Positions 41,861-53,322 of a stretch of DNA of 64,000 nt are shown one piece after another; within the stretch, counting starts at the first letter, position 1, and each line of letters begins with the position of its first letter. Source of the DNA: Globodera rostochiensis (taxonomy: Eukaryota > Nematoda > Chromadorea > Rhabditida > Heteroderidae); NCBI GenBank assembly GCA_018350325.1, contig JAEVLN010000015.1, forward strand, positions 62,001 to 126,000, read 5' to 3'. The translations under genes and the position numbers were made by a program. The notes under the pieces were generated by a model. It had not been told where the DNA came from. It was given only the letters and a program-made list of their open reading frames with translations, and searched no databases.

Positions 41861-42512
41861 TGAGTTTTAGTTATTAAAAGAATAAATTTTTGACCGTTTG
41901 AATTTGGAAAATCCCTTTTCACTTAAATTGATATTTATTAAATTAATTAGTAACACGCAACAATTAAATAAATTATGAACAAAGGATCAAAAATACACCC
42001 CTTAAAAATATTTGTTTTGGGAAAATAAGATTTATTTTTTCAATTGAAAAGCGATGTAAAATAATAGAAATAAATAATATTTAAATTCATAAATCCAGTG
42101 AATAAAGATACAATAAAAATAATAATTGGTAATAAAACGAGTAGAATTAAAGATCGGCTTAATCGTTTTTCAATTTCAGTTAGTTTTAACCGAAAACCCG
42201 GCGACATTTTCCAAAATTTAGGTTTTTTCGATTTACCCAAAAAACCGACCAACCCGCGGCCGATTTTTTAAAAGAAATCCAAAATCTTTATGCTGAAATA
42301 ATTAATTGCCATTAATACAATTTTTTACCAATAAATTAAAAAAAATAAAATATACTGGCTCAAATGGCGGCTGTGCTGTTCATAGCTGAAAATTATTCGA
42401 TAATTTGTAAGTTAATTATAAACTTTTAAGCAAATTATAAAGTCGCTATTAAGAATTAGTTTAAAAATTGTTATTTATTGTTTAAATACACTGATTTGGT
42501 GGGGGGCGCTTG

Positions 42513-45500
42513 TTAATTAGCGGTGGTGGCGTTGTCTTCAAGAATGTGGGTTAAATACACTTAAAATGATAAAAATACCATGCGATTTGAATGTTATTTC
42601 CTCATTCGTCGTGCCAACGAAGAAGTTGCATTGCTCGGATTTTTTGGACAGATCGTAACCAAATTCGTCAAGTTTTTGGCCGCGTATTTGGGAAATGTTA
42701 GTGGTGCATCCCCATTCCATGATTTCTTGTCGGTTGGTAGCTTAATAAAATATATAAAGCATTAACTGTTGAATAAACAATTAATTAAAAGAAGGGTAAG
42801 ATTTAATGGATTAAGAATTATAATTGTTTTAGAGCCTCGTGACATCCCAACTCTGAACATTATCGAATAAATTTGTATTGCGAAATATTTGAATTTGACG
42901 CGAAAAGCGATGGGTGCCATTTCAATTCTTTTTAACTCTATTAAAAACCCCCTACTATTCCTGCAATGGATTGCATAGCAGGCATCCTCGCCTGGACGAC
43001 AGTCGTCTTTCGGCGGGATTTTTTTCCCGTCTGCAGTTAAATGAACTCTTTTGCATTTGGATGTCAAATTCGACACGTTTGAAGATTCTTAAAATTAAAT
43101 TTAAATTAAATAATTAACCAGTGCCCGGTGGGCACTGTTTTTTTTTTTAAAAAATTTTTTTTGGTACTGAAATCGCCAAGGCGATTTTAACACTGAGCCT
43201 AGGCGCGCTTCGCGCGGTATTTTCCCTTTGGCGTTTTTTGACATTTTCCCCTTTTACATTTTCTCTTTTGGCATTTTCCCCTTTTGACATTCCCTTTTAG
43301 GGTTTTTAAAATTTAAATTCTAATTAAAATCCTTAACCATCTAGGGTCTTGTGAGGTTGTTTTTTCGCTCCGCGCACTCCGAAAAGAGTTATTTGAAAAA
43401 TTCACTTTAAACGCCCAGAATCTCCTTATAGAGAGAATAAAATATATTTACCGATGACCGGAATCAATTTGTCAACATTGGAGGAAGTGTCAACAAATGA
43501 AAGGCAAGTTGAGCTTTTTGGGATTGGTCCAAGAAAAGTGTTGGCCCAATTTCGACCTTTGCCCAGACGAAAATCTTCCGTTGTATAATCGTTGTCAGTG
43601 CATCCCCATTCCGTCATCACTTCGCTTTGGCTGTGGCCCTTTACTGCTAAAAGCATAACAACAATTAACACTTCACTAATGGGTTATTTATTCATCAATT
43701 AGTTAAACGTTTAATTTTTATATTTATCAATATAATAAAATCATTACATGAAGAGCAGTTCAACACATAGCAATAGTGTTCCGATTGGTCGCAAGACATT
43801 ACAAAGCTATCGTTATAGCCAAGCTTCTTTGAAAGATAAGCTTTTTTGCACAATTTTGCTATAAAATATTTAAATATTAAAAAAACAAATAATAATAATT
43901 TACGCGGCGTCGGGACTTCAAAGCGGGCATTGGACATTGAAACGTTCGGTTGCCCGACTTGGCCGCTGCAAACATGAGATTGGTATCGAATAGCGTCATT
44001 TTGGCCAATTAATTGCTTTGCTTCAGACTCTTCCAGAACAATTTCTGCCGACTTTTTGTTGTCAGTGCATCCCCACTTGGTCAAGACGTAATGTTCCGGT
44101 TGCATAACACCGCTTTTTCCTGAAACACTGTGATTGATGTTGCCTCTTTTAACTCGTTTAGGTAATCTAATTTAATGCCTAATAATTATGGCGTCTTATA
44201 ATTCCTCTTTTTTCGTTTTGTGTGTTTCAATTGGTTCTACACTTCTGTCGTTTTTGAGTTTTTTTATGGAAGAATACAATTTAAACTCTTGAAAGTTTAT
44301 TTAACACCAGTACGAAGTTTTGAAAACATTGACTCCAAAGAACGACAAAAACGCCGCAATTAGAGGCCAATCTCAGATTTAAGGAAAATAAAATAAAACA
44401 AATCCATATATTATTAAAATTTAATAAATCCATATATTATTAAAATTGAATAAAAATGCCCTACCGGCAGCGAGTGCAAGCGTACAGTTCACCGCATAAC
44501 AGTAATGCTCATGCTTTTGGCACACTGTCACGTTTTTTTGCTGTTTGCCCATCCAAAAGTGGCCGCCTTTGCACCAAAGTGACGAAAGAACAGCTTTTTA
44601 GTGTGTGAAATGAACAATTTAATAATAAATAAATTATTAATTAAATATTTACACGTATTAAAGATCGGGACATTAATTTTATGGTTGGACATGTCCGCAT
44701 CCTTTTGACCAAAAAATGGATTGCAGGTGGACTGGACGACATTTTTCCAACCGTCGCTTTGGTTGAAATTGGTCCAAAGAGATGCCTTGGTTTCAATGCA
44801 ACCCCATTCCGCTCTGTAGCCGAAAAAGCGTCCATCAAATTCAGGCGAATCGAGAACTATAAATATTGAAATAATTTTAACAAAAATAAACATAAAATTA
44901 ATAAAGTAAGTATTGACAGTTACCAATTGTACAGTTCAGCACATAACAGTGTCGGTCTGCTCGGCCGCAAAATTTGTCAGGGTTTTCATATTTCTGGATG
45001 CCATCGGTTGGATGCGATTCCCAAACCGCTTTTCGGCACAACAGTTTTTCATCTGTAGTCGTTGTCGTCATCGTAGTCGTTGTTGTTGTAGACGTCGTTG
45101 TCTTTTTTGAAAGTTAATAGGAATAAATATCGAATTAAAAAAATGCCCCCAATTTTCTAGCCTTCGAAGTAGGGTTGGCCTCGGGGGGAGGGGGGGGGAC
45201 GAGGAAAACCGGCAATCCCCGGCCTGGGTTCGGACCCTTGGTTTTGCTTCTTGACACGATACTCTTCCCTATTAATAAAATTTTTTTAATAAATTTTCAA
45301 ATATTGTTGATGTAGAGTCTTTTTGAAAGTTATTAAGGAATAAAATCGAATTTAAAATGCCCAAATTTTCTAGGGGCTTAAAAGCGAGAGGTAAGGTCGA
45401 AAATCTATCTTTTAGCAAAGTATTTAGAAGTTTTAGAAAAATATGTATTAGTTTAACAATATTTTGTATTTTTATTTAACTTAAAAAAGGCGATTTGTTG

Positions 45501-46121
45501 AAAATTCGAAAAACTTTTTAAATTCATTCAAAATTTTTGAATCATTACCGTCTCACAACAACTCGTGCGGTAGCCTGTGGGACAGCAACCGTCAACGTTC
45601 TCGGTCCATCTATATTGCTCAGTGCACGCATAAAGGCCACCACATCGATCGCAAATCTTCTCGGCATCGCATCGGTTTTTCTTTTTTAAAGCACTGAGCA
45701 GCCCCTCCAACTTTGTATCGACTTTATTCACTTTTTCGTTTGCTATATCCAATTTCCCGTGTGCTTCATCGACTTTTTGCAACGTCGCCTCCACTAGCCG
45801 GTATGTTCCATTCACTAACACGAACGTTTCATCCAATTTATGCTGCGTTATGATCAGTCTTTGGCCCGTTTCCTTTACAATTTTGTTCGTTTCTTCCGCA
45901 ATTTTAAGAATTTCGTGCGTTGTGAAATTCGCTTCGATTGCAGCTTTTTGGGCGGCTAATTCCTGAAATTGAATTCGGATTCAGCGTTGTCCTTTAAGTT
46001 TAAAATTCAGTACATTAATAATTGAGTCTAAAGTTAACGATAATTTTTATAATTGCTAATTTTAAAAAATTACCCGCACAAAATCCGACTCCGGAAATCT
46101 TATTACTATTTTGTCGATTAC
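42513..46121 (-). CDS. Large modular Cys-rich extracellular protein, 603 aa visible
   Basis: Exons: 46121-46074, 45962-45549, 45101-44924, 44856-44653, 44593-44465, 44119-43904, 43858-43748, 43646-43452, 43087-42956, 42740-42579, 42535-42513 (1812 nt, open frame, TAA stop). The true start exon is not found, so a signal peptide is only expected. Order: a helical, charged region (KIAEETNKIVKE...), a CC-knot (CGGLYACTEQYRWTENVDGCC..SCC), a Thr linker, then four modules C..C..CYxxxC..WGC..C, each on two phase-1 exons. Phase-1 symmetry fits growth by exon-pair duplication. N-glycosylation sites occur (NVT, NCT). It is intact, unlike its inverted twin at 31717-35183. Role unknown; an extracellular or surface protein is inferred. 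Confidence 0.75.
43119..43440. repeat. Repeat insertion in an intron, with satellite-unit end
   Basis: Inserted between exons 43646-43452 and 43087-42956 and absent from the twin gene. It has a stem CAGTGCCC-GGT-GGGCACTG, a minus-strand relative of the double hairpin at 43171-43217, and a copy of the unit end ATCCTTAACCATC..GGGTCTTGTGAGG through CCCAGAATCTCCTTATAGAG. Confidence 0.7.
43171..43217 (-). repeat. Diverged double hairpin
   Basis: On the minus strand: GC-rich stem CGCGCGAAGCGCGCC, then CAGTGTTAAA, then AAATCGCC-TT-GGCGATTT. The architecture matches the satellite double hairpin, with changed but still paired stem bases. Confidence 0.6.
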
Positions 46122-46222
46122 CTGAATTATATTATCAGTAAATAAATAATTAAGTGGGACAAATTCAGTATGGACTAGACTTGCACGGGCGCGAAATTTC
46201 CCGATGGGTACCGGTAGTGGAA

Positions 46223-46372
46223 TAGGGTTGTCGGTTCCGAACCGAACCGAACTGTAGAACGGGGATTTTTTCGGCTCGGTTCTAAGTTCCGGTTCGGGTA
46301 CCCGAAATGTTTCGGTTCGGTTCTCGGTTCCGGTTCGGACACCCGAAAAATTCCCAGGAACCGACAACCCTA
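46223..46372. mobile_element. hAT-like MITE, GGTTCGG word type
   Basis: Terminal inverted repeats TAGGGTTGTCGGTTCC and GGAACCGACAACCCTA. The interior is GGTTCGG/CCGAACC words. The flanking 8-mers TAGTGGAA and GTTGGGAA match only in part, so the target duplication is uncertain. Confidence 0.65.
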
Positions 46373-46998
46373 GTTGGGAAATCCCGGTTCTTTGCATTCC
46401 CTGACCGGTTGTGGCCAATCCCGACCGGGAGCCGGAAAAAAATCGGTATACATCATTTCAGTGCCCTCACTTCAGAGACGCACACTTCAGCGCCCACACT
46501 TCAGTGCCGGGACACTTCAGTGCCAGCAATTAAAAGCATATAACTTTTTTTAAACTCAACCAAATCAAACTACTTTCTGAAGATATCTTATTTGATGCAC
46601 TGCTGATGTCGATAGAAAATAAAAATTGAGTATTAAAGCGGTTTTTGAATTGGTTGAAAAATTAAGGAAAAACGACTTTTTTAAAGGTAATTCCAAAGGA
46701 TTTTATTATTGATATATTGTAAAAATGTTTTTTTATCGATTAAAACCCCGAGTTTTTCATTTAATTTTATTTTGTTCTGTACAATTTCCGATTAAATGCT
46801 TTTTTTGCGCGTAAATGATGCAAAAAACTCTTAGAAATGGCTCGATAATCTTCAGAAGGCCCATTTTATCCGATGAATTTTTTTTTACAGAAGAAGGCCA
46901 TGTGTTTGGGTCCTGAGTTCCGAGAATTTTTCGCCCTAGTCTTCAAAATGATCGGAGATTCCCTCCGGTGTTAAGTCCTAATGACAAATCAACATAAT
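46373..46998. other. Intergenic DNA
   Basis: 46463-46532 has a short ACTTCAG(T/C)GCC repeat. The rest is AT-rich without a supported gene. Confidence 0.45.
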
Positions 46999-47418
46999 TT
47001 ACAGGTTTATTTTTAAACCCCATAAAATACCGACTTCTTGCCATTTGTCATAGCACAAAAACTCCCAACCAAGGCCGCAACACAAAGCCAAAGAATTGTC
47101 TTTTGTTTTAATACAAACGCCAAACTGGCCCACATCACAATCTCTGAGTTCTGCTTTACACGCAACAGACATGCCAACATCAAACAATATCGCAGCCATT
47201 CCACCCGCAATTTTCCCGTAACGAACTCCCTTTGGGGTGGCATTAAACGATCGCGCTAATTGCGCACCGTAGCCAGCACCAGTCTTTATATCGTTGAATA
47301 CTTTGGAAAACGTAAACGGAGCCTTAATAAAATCACTTTCTGGCGCAAGCACGGTCGGAATCAAAATAAGAAGACAAAAAATGGTCATTAAGGAAAGAAG
47401 CAGGAATCTTTTGGGCAT
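46999..47418 (-). CDS. 139-aa secreted Cys-rich protein
   Basis: The start MPKRFLLLSLMTIFCLLILI is a strong signal peptide with a likely cut after PTVLA. The longer frame adds ten residues upstream and is less likely. The mature part has SVACKAELRDCD, then VCIKTKDNSLALCCGLGW and FLCYDKW, a C..C..C..CC..C pattern similar to the CC exons of the genes at 54-63 kb (CACGALHF...GMCC). A donor at the 3' end (GTCGGTATTT) could make this the first exon of the downstream minus-strand gene at 42513-46121, but the phases do not fit simply, so it is annotated as separate. Function unknown. Confidence 0.6.
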   Translation of the reverse strand: MPKRFLLLSLMTIFCLLILIPTVLAPESDFIKAPFTFSKVFNDIKTGAGYGAQLARSFNATPKGVRYGKIAGGMAAILFDVGMSVACKAELRDCDVGQFGVCIKTKDNSLALCCGLGWEFLCYDKWQEVGILWGLKINL

Positions 47419-48040
47419 TCTGGCCGAAAAGATACACAACCTGCACATTTAAATACAGAAAATAAAATATTTATAATAGAATGAATCAGTGTATTCCAAA
47501 CAAAACTTTTTTATAACTAATTCAAAAATGCGAAAAAATTACGGGGTAAATTTATGGAAAAAATCCCTGAGGGCATGCAAATTTTTTTCTGCAAAAAACA
47601 TTTGGAGGGACAGTGACTCGCATCGGAAAAGCTATGACCAAAGTGTAAATTATTTACCGTTTTTTGAAATTAATTGTTATTACAGAGTTATAAGAGCATT
47701 TTGACTTCAGTAGTGTTCTAAACTTTTCTAATTAAAATTGTTATTTGGAAGTAATATGAGGAAAATGTATTAAAGAACATAAACAAATGTAGAAAGTAAT
47801 AATGTTTTATGACCCTAGGAAGCTAGAATTTATACACCAAACAAAATTACATTTTTTTATTCTTCGCAGGGTTTCTTAGGAGGGAGAAATAACAGAGATG
47901 GAATATAAATTCGCTTTTTCTTGGCGGAAAACCCAAATGACGTGGGAAAAATTCCGTTTTGCTATTTAAAAGATAATTTTCTGTTAATTTCAGGGAGCGT
48001 GCTATTTGTTCTTATTTATTTATAATAAATGTTTGACACA
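47419..48040. other. AT-rich intergenic DNA
   Basis: No gene, RNA or recognised repeat is seen. Confidence 0.45.
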
Positions 48041-48044
48041 GCTA

Positions 48045-48182
48045 AAAAAAATCGTATCGTAATCGTAAATATCGTAATTTTGGCCATATCGTGTATCGTA
48101 AAAAAAATCGCATCGTAAATTGGTGCATCGTAATATCGTATATCGTGTATCGTATTTTGAGGAGACGATATCGACATCCCTG
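48045..48182. mobile_element. hAT-like MITE remnant, ATCGTA word type
   Basis: TATCGTA/TACGATA words end in CGATATCGACATCCCTG, a typical hAT-like terminus (CAGGGATGTCGATATCG reversed). The left end is not clear. Confidence 0.55.
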
Positions 48183-48204
48183 ATCCATACTTTTGAATAG
48201 TGAT

Positions 48205-48390
48205 CGGCCAGAAGGTTCGGCCGGTACTATTCGGTAAAGTACCGAAAAATACCGTTACAAAAAAGTTTCGGTACTTTTCGAAAAGCTTCGGTCGGTATTT
48301 TTCGGTAAAGTACCGAAAAAGTACCGGTACCGAATAGTACCGAGAAAAAATTGCCGGTACTTTTTCGGTTTTCGGTACCAAAATTTTTTT
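48205..48390. repeat. CGGTACTTTTCGG word palindrome
   Basis: Alternating CCGAAAAGTACCG and CGGTACTTTTCGG words that fold back on themselves. Related words recur at 49320-49400. Confidence 0.7.
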
Positions 48391-48544
48391 AGAGTAATTT
48401 TTTAACAAAAACTCGTTTATTTTGGAAATTTTGGCTTTATCAAATGTTTATAAATGAGTTTGGAAAGCTTGAGTTTCAAGAAAATCAGAATTTCGGCGCG
48501 TTCTTGTTCTGTGGCAGAATTTTTAAGTTTTTGGTTTTGAAGGG

Positions 48545-48605
48545 GGAGGGAGGGTCGGCGGTGCCGATAGACGCCGCCGAGAAAATTTTGCATTTTTTGA
48601 TGGAA
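48545..48605 (+). repeat. Dispersed GC-rich hairpin repeat
   Basis: GGCGGTGCC-GATA-GACGCCGCC followed by GAGAAAATTTTGCATTTTTTG and TTTGTTAAGAA. Same family as 55955 and 49120. Confidence 0.7.
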
Positions 48606-49104
48606 TTTGTTAAGAAAAATGGCCCAAAAATGCATCACGGAAGAGAGAAAAAAATGATCAGAAAAAAAATTAAAAATAAATCAACTTTTCTCGGGCCGAG
48701 TTTTTTCAAAAAATTAATTTATTTAAATGCTTATTACGAATGTTGCAAAACAAAACCCCCCATGGTTTTAAAAAAAAAGAGAATTTCCCGAAAATTTGTT
48801 AAGAGAATTGCAACCAAATTTTGAAAATGCGGTAATTTTTTGTTTATTGTTTTATTCGAAATTAAAATTCTAAAATTTTAGGCCAATTTCCCTCTGACCT
48901 GGAGGGGTCGAATCTTAAAAATGTTGTTCTGATTTTGGCTCAACATTCTTACCTTATTATTTTTATTTTATTGGGGTTTGGAGGAATCAATGAGAAAATT
49001 TCGAAGCGAATTCTTTACTGAATATTTATTCAGTCGCTCCCCTTAACGAAAAATTGGGCAAAATTCTGCAGTTTTTGGACCAATTTCCTTAACAAATTGA
49101 GTAA

Positions 49105-49285
49105 AAAATTCAAAAATTTCTCGGCGGCGCCTATCGGCACCGCCGACCCCCCCCCCCTCCCTCCCTCAAACCCGGATATCGACCCGAAACCCGGCCCAAA
49201 AAACTTCGGGTCGGGTTTCGGGTGTCGGGTCGAGAAAAAGACCGGGTTTCGGCTCTCGGGTTTCGGGTAACCCGCGGCAACCCTG
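49105..49285. repeat. GC-rich hairpin repeat plus CGGGTTTCGGGT palindrome
   Basis: CGGCGGCGCC-TATC-GGCACCGCCG at about 49122, then CGGGTTTCGGGT/CCCGAAACCCGG words ending in GGCAACCCTG, an hAT-like end. Confidence 0.65.
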
Positions 49286-49466
49286 ATTTTGAGGAGACGA
49301 TATCGACATCTGATCGGTCAGAAGGTTCGATCGGTACTATTCGGTAAAGTACCGAAGCCTGAGTACCGAAAAGTACCGAAAAGCATCGGTACTTTCCCGA
49401 TCCGACCGAATGAAGTGTAAGGGATGAATGAGAATTCCGCTGGTTGGAAGTGGATGGTTAAAAAGC

Positions 49467-49594
49467 CTATGGCGGGGGCAAAAGATCACCCATAAAGAAC
49501 AAGGCAAAAGGGATAGCCCGGCAGCTCAGTTGGAAGAGCTGCCCACGGATCGGGTCGAGTCCCACCGGGGTTATCGTTTTGCCTATTCTTTACT
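49467..49594 (+). repeat. tRNA-like SINE copy, plus strand
   Basis: GCAGCTCAGTTGGAAGAGCT is a good D-arm and box A. The T-arm is shortened (CGGGTCGAGTCCCACC). The whole copy is mirrored at 49882-50032, including the flank CCCATAAAGAA and GGCAAAA. Confidence 0.6.
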
Positions 49595-49881
49595 GAAGTA
49601 ACACCAAAACCGCATAGACTTTAAATTGAATTTTTTTTTCTCCGGCAGTGTCTGGCGGCACTGCTGCTCCCCTCCGAATTCTTTGAATAAAAAAATGCCA
49701 AAATTTTTCAATTCCCGAATTTTTGAACATAAATTAAATAAAATAAATCTCGGGTCTCGATCCGAGAAATTTCCAGGTCTTTTTGGGCCACGGTGTCGGC
49801 TCTCGGTTAATATCTTTTGCACGGCGTTCTCATTCTCAGTGGATAAACTCTGTGTCGTAACTTATTTATCGGAGGTTCTAA

Positions 49882-50032
49882 CAGTAAAGAATAGGCAAAA
49901 TGATAACCCCGGGTGGGACTCAAACCCACGACCTCCACCCAATCCGTGGGTATCTCTTTCAACTGAGCTACCGGGGGCGTCCCATTTGCCTTCTTCTTTA
50001 TGGGTGATCTTTTACCCCCGCCATAGGCGTTT
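49882..50032 (-). repeat. tRNA-like SINE copy, minus strand
   Basis: The minus strand at 49979-49903 has six of seven acceptor pairs (CCCCCGG/CCGGGGT), TAGCTCAGTTGAAAGAGA, a perfect T-arm GTGGG-TTTGAGT-CCCAC and a poor anticodon loop. It is tRNA-derived, probably not functional as tRNA. Confidence 0.6.
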
Positions 50033-50329
50033 CCCCGCAGGCGGGGTTTCAACCCTAGTTCAGTGGTTAAAATCTAGGTGTAAAGAGAATGGTTCTCGAC
50101 TCGAGACTGACTCTTGAACCATAAAGTAACACCAAAACCGCACAGACTTTAAATTGAATTTTTTTCCCGGCAGCGTCTGTCGGTCTAGTGTTTTCGACAA
50201 TTGTGGTTTTTCAGTATTCGGTACCGGTATTTTGGTATAATACCGACTTATACCGAACGGTATTTGGTATATTTTGGTGTAACCCCTCCAAAAAAAGCTC
50301 GCTTTTTTTTCCTGGCGGCGCCTAGGAGC

Positions 50330-50412
50330 AATGGCTATTGGTGTTGTAGTGGTGAGTCGTGTGTGTGTGGGGCAGGTCGGGCTTCGGACCCCGATTGTGT
50401 AAATTATTTTTT
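50330..50412 (+). repeat. tRNA-like SINE sequence
   Basis: GGTGTTGTAGTGGTGAGTCG and CCCCGATTGTGTAAATTATT resemble the satellite SINE (GGTGGTGTAGTGG and CCCGACTGTGTAAACGATT), with a degraded box B. A GC-rich hairpin (GGCGGCGCCTAGGAGC) precedes it. Confidence 0.55.
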
Positions 50413-50469
50413 ATCACTTTTTATAGTAAGAGATAGGCAAAATGGTAGCCCCGGGCTATAGTTAAAATG

Positions 50470-51120
50470 CATCATAAACAGAGACCTGACCGATATGCAC
50501 AAAAATCGCCAAATATGCGCATATATATGCACCAAAAAAAAAAGTCCAATATATGCACCGAAAAATTGCACTTTTAGTGCACTAATTTGCTTAATACTTA
50601 ATTTTTTCTTCTTTTAACGTATAATTAGTAGGGCTAGAATTTATATGTGCTAAAAACCCAAAATATTTATGTTTTTATGTGCTTAAAAATGCTAAAATAT
50701 GTATTAAAAACCCAAAAAATGCCAAAATATGTGCTAAAATATGTGCCAAAAATGGCCAAAATCTAGTCGATTTTCAAAAATTTAATCAACTTTCAAGAAA
50801 TGGTCATAATTGAAAAAAATAAAAATAAAAATTTTTATATGTAAATTAAAGTCATTCAGAGATTTTTTTTTAAAATATGGAATTTTAAAAATTTCATTTT
50901 TTGGTAGCAGAATTTATAGTCGTGAAAAAGTCAATTTTTAGGGGTGCATTTTTTGAAAATTTTTAAAAAGTCGATCCTTATGGGTGTATTTTTCATTTTT
51001 ATTGCATTTTTGTTAAGGAATTTTTTGGAAAATGGCGAAATATGTGCTAAAACTCTGAAAAAGCTTAAAATATGTTAGTAAATATGTGCTAAAAAATACC
51101 CCCAAAATATGTTTTAATAT
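50470..51120. repeat. AATATGTGCTAAAA word cluster
   Basis: Many ATATGTGC(T/C)AAAA words and their complements spread over about 650 bp. No gene is seen. Confidence 0.55.
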
Positions 51121-51131
51121 GTGCTTAAAAG

Positions 51132-52125
51132 CAGTGTTTTGCTGTTCCAGCTTGGCCTGTTCTGTTCCTGTTCTGTTCCTGTTCTGTTCCTGTTCTGTTC
51201 CTGTTCTGTTCCTGTTCCTGTTCTGTTCTGTTCCTGTTCTGTTCCTGTTCTGTTCCTGTTCTGTTCCTGTTCCTGTTCCTGTTCTGTTCTGTTCCTGTTC
51301 TGTTCCTGTTCTGTTCCTGTTCTGTTCCTGTTCTGTTCCTGTTCTGTTCCTGTTCTGTTCTGTTCTATGGGGCTGTGGGTTCGAACCCCCTACTTTGTAA
51401 ATGATTTTTTTTCTCTCTTTACGAACTTTGATGGTAATTAAAAATATTTTAGATTTAATATTTTTTGAAGACATAAAAATTTTTTATTTGTTTCATTAAA
51501 CTTGAGAAAAAAAAATCATAGGGGTACCCTTTTGTTTTGTTTTAAAAAATCAAGACCATTTTTTTAACAATTCCATCAAAATCTTCAAAAAATGGTTGCA
51601 AATCCCTTAACAAATTAAGTCAAAAAGGTTGCGCTCCCCCGAGCCCCAAAATATGAAAACAGAAATCTCAAAAAAGTATATATTTTTTTCACTAGAGTTG
51701 CTCCCCATTCTCAAAATTGGGTCGTCCCGGACCCCCGACATGGCCAACCCCGACCTTCCCTGACATACCATTTTCCCACCCCTAAGGGTTCGGGAGCAAA
51801 CCTATTTTGAACCTAACTTAAAATATTTTGGTAAAGGTCTCGGATTTTTGGGGGGGCAACTCTTGTTAAAGTTAGGTCTCGAGCATCACTAGGAAGTGAC
51901 GAACACTTTGACCAATGAATCATCGATTAAAATTTCAGACTGAATTTCACTCGGAAAATTTTTAATTTGGAACAGTCTAAGAACAGTTTACTCTGTTCTG
52001 TTCCTGTTCCTGTTCTGTTCTCGAGGTCGGAACAGAACAGGAACAGAACAGATAGGCTGTTCTAAGATTTCAGAACAGAACAGGAACAGGAACAGGTTCA
52101 AAATTGTTGGAACAGCAAAACACTG
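51132..52125. mobile_element. hAT-like foldback MITE, CTGTTC type, with 8-bp TSD
   Basis: Ends CAGTGTTTTGCTGTTCC and GGAACAGCAAAACACTG are perfect inverted repeats. CTTAAAAG occurs directly outside both ends (51124-51131 and 52126-52133), a perfect 8-bp target duplication as hAT elements make. The left interior is a long (CTGTTCCTGTT)n run and the right interior its complement. A SINE tail with GGGTTCGAACCCC lies at 51370. No transposase is present. Confidence 0.85.
51360..51425 (+). repeat. SINE 3' part inside the MITE
   Basis: GTGGGTTCGAACCCCCTACTTTGTAAATGATTTTTTTTCTC matches the box B and tail of the satellite SINE family over this stretch. The 5' half is replaced by CTGTTC repeats. Confidence 0.55.
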
Positions 52126-52717
52126 CTTAAAAGTCGACCTAATTCAAAAATTTTTCAAAACAAATTCTATTTTTGGGCTCCTCTCATGGTAAGGAATCCA
52201 CGAAAAAAATATGTTATAACATAAAAATCCGGGCCCTAATAATTAGTAATTCGCATATTATTTTAACTTTTTTGGAAAGTTGAATAAAGTTGAAAAAAAT
52301 TTCTGGTATTTTAATCGGCAGGCCAATTAATCGCGCACTGGCCATCTTAGCGCCAGCCACTCGAGCGCATACCATTTCAGCACCGAGATTTCCGATATTT
52401 TTTATGCGAATGTTTAATTTTCAATGACTAAAAATTTATTGTTAAAGATGAATTATTTTTCAAAAACAGCCAGAAAACCCATGATTTCATTTTCTCAGTA
52501 AAAATGCCAAAATAAACTCGAAATATGTTCAAACTCCACTCTCGCTTCCTTACACTATGAACATCTATGGTGGAGTAAACGATAAACGCTAATTAGATCA
52601 ATTAGAAATGAATTAATTTATCTTTTAATTTGTCCGTTTTCTCACATTTATTATTCATTTTTTATATAATTTTTAAATGGTAATCATTACTTTTGCTATC
52701 GGTTATCCAATGATTCA

Positions 52718-53165
52718 CGGGAAAGAGAGAGAAAGAAAAAGAAGTTGGGGGGGGGGGGGAGAGGGAGAGAGAGAGAGAGAGCGCGAGAGAGAGAGAGAGC
52801 GCGAGAGAGAGAGAGGAGGGAGAGAAAGAGAGGGAAAAAAGAGAAAGGAGGAAGGGAGAAAGGAGAAGGGAGGGAAAGAGAGAGAGAGAAAGAAGAAGGG
52901 AGTGAGAGAGAGAGAAAGAAGAAGGGAGGGAGAGAGAGAGAGAGTGAGAGAAGGGAGGTAAGGAGAGTGGGGGGAAAAAGAGAAACGCAATAACAAATTT
53001 CTTTTTAATTGTTGATTACAAAAAATTTGGCTTTTTTTACAAATTTTATTAAAAATAATGCAAATTATTAAGAGAGAGAAAGAAAAAAGAGAAGGGAGGA
53101 AGGGAGAAAGAAGGGAGGGGAAGAGAGGGAGGGGAAGAGAGAGAGGAAGAGAGGGAGTGGAATCA
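52718..53165. repeat. GA-rich simple repeats
   Basis: (GA)n, GAAGGGAG and GGGGGGGG runs at 52718-52985 and 53070-53165. The charged ORFs here are low-complexity artefacts. Confidence 0.85.
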
Positions 53166-53322
53166 GGGAATATACAAAATAAATTCTTTCTTTTTTTATT
53201 CATAATTTTTTATAAAGTTCTTTTTATGTTATTTCTCCCCTTTTTTCATTACCATTTTTTATGTATACTTCTTTTTTCTCCAACACTTTATTTTGTTAAG
53301 TTGTCTTCAAGAAAATGCCTTC

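Noticed and set aside
47418..47448. Longer start (ten extra residues) for the small secreted protein
   Set aside because: The internal Met gives a far better signal peptide; the upstream extension adds polar and Cys residues before it.
49903..49979. Functional tRNA gene
   Set aside because: The T-arm and acceptor pair well, but the first acceptor pair fails, the D-stem has a mismatch and the anticodon loop lacks U33.
51013..51474. ORF with NRTGTEQE repeats
   Set aside because: It is a translation of the CTGTTC repeat of a MITE.
52677..53203. Arg/Glu-rich ORFs in GA repeats
   Set aside because: Simple-sequence artefact.
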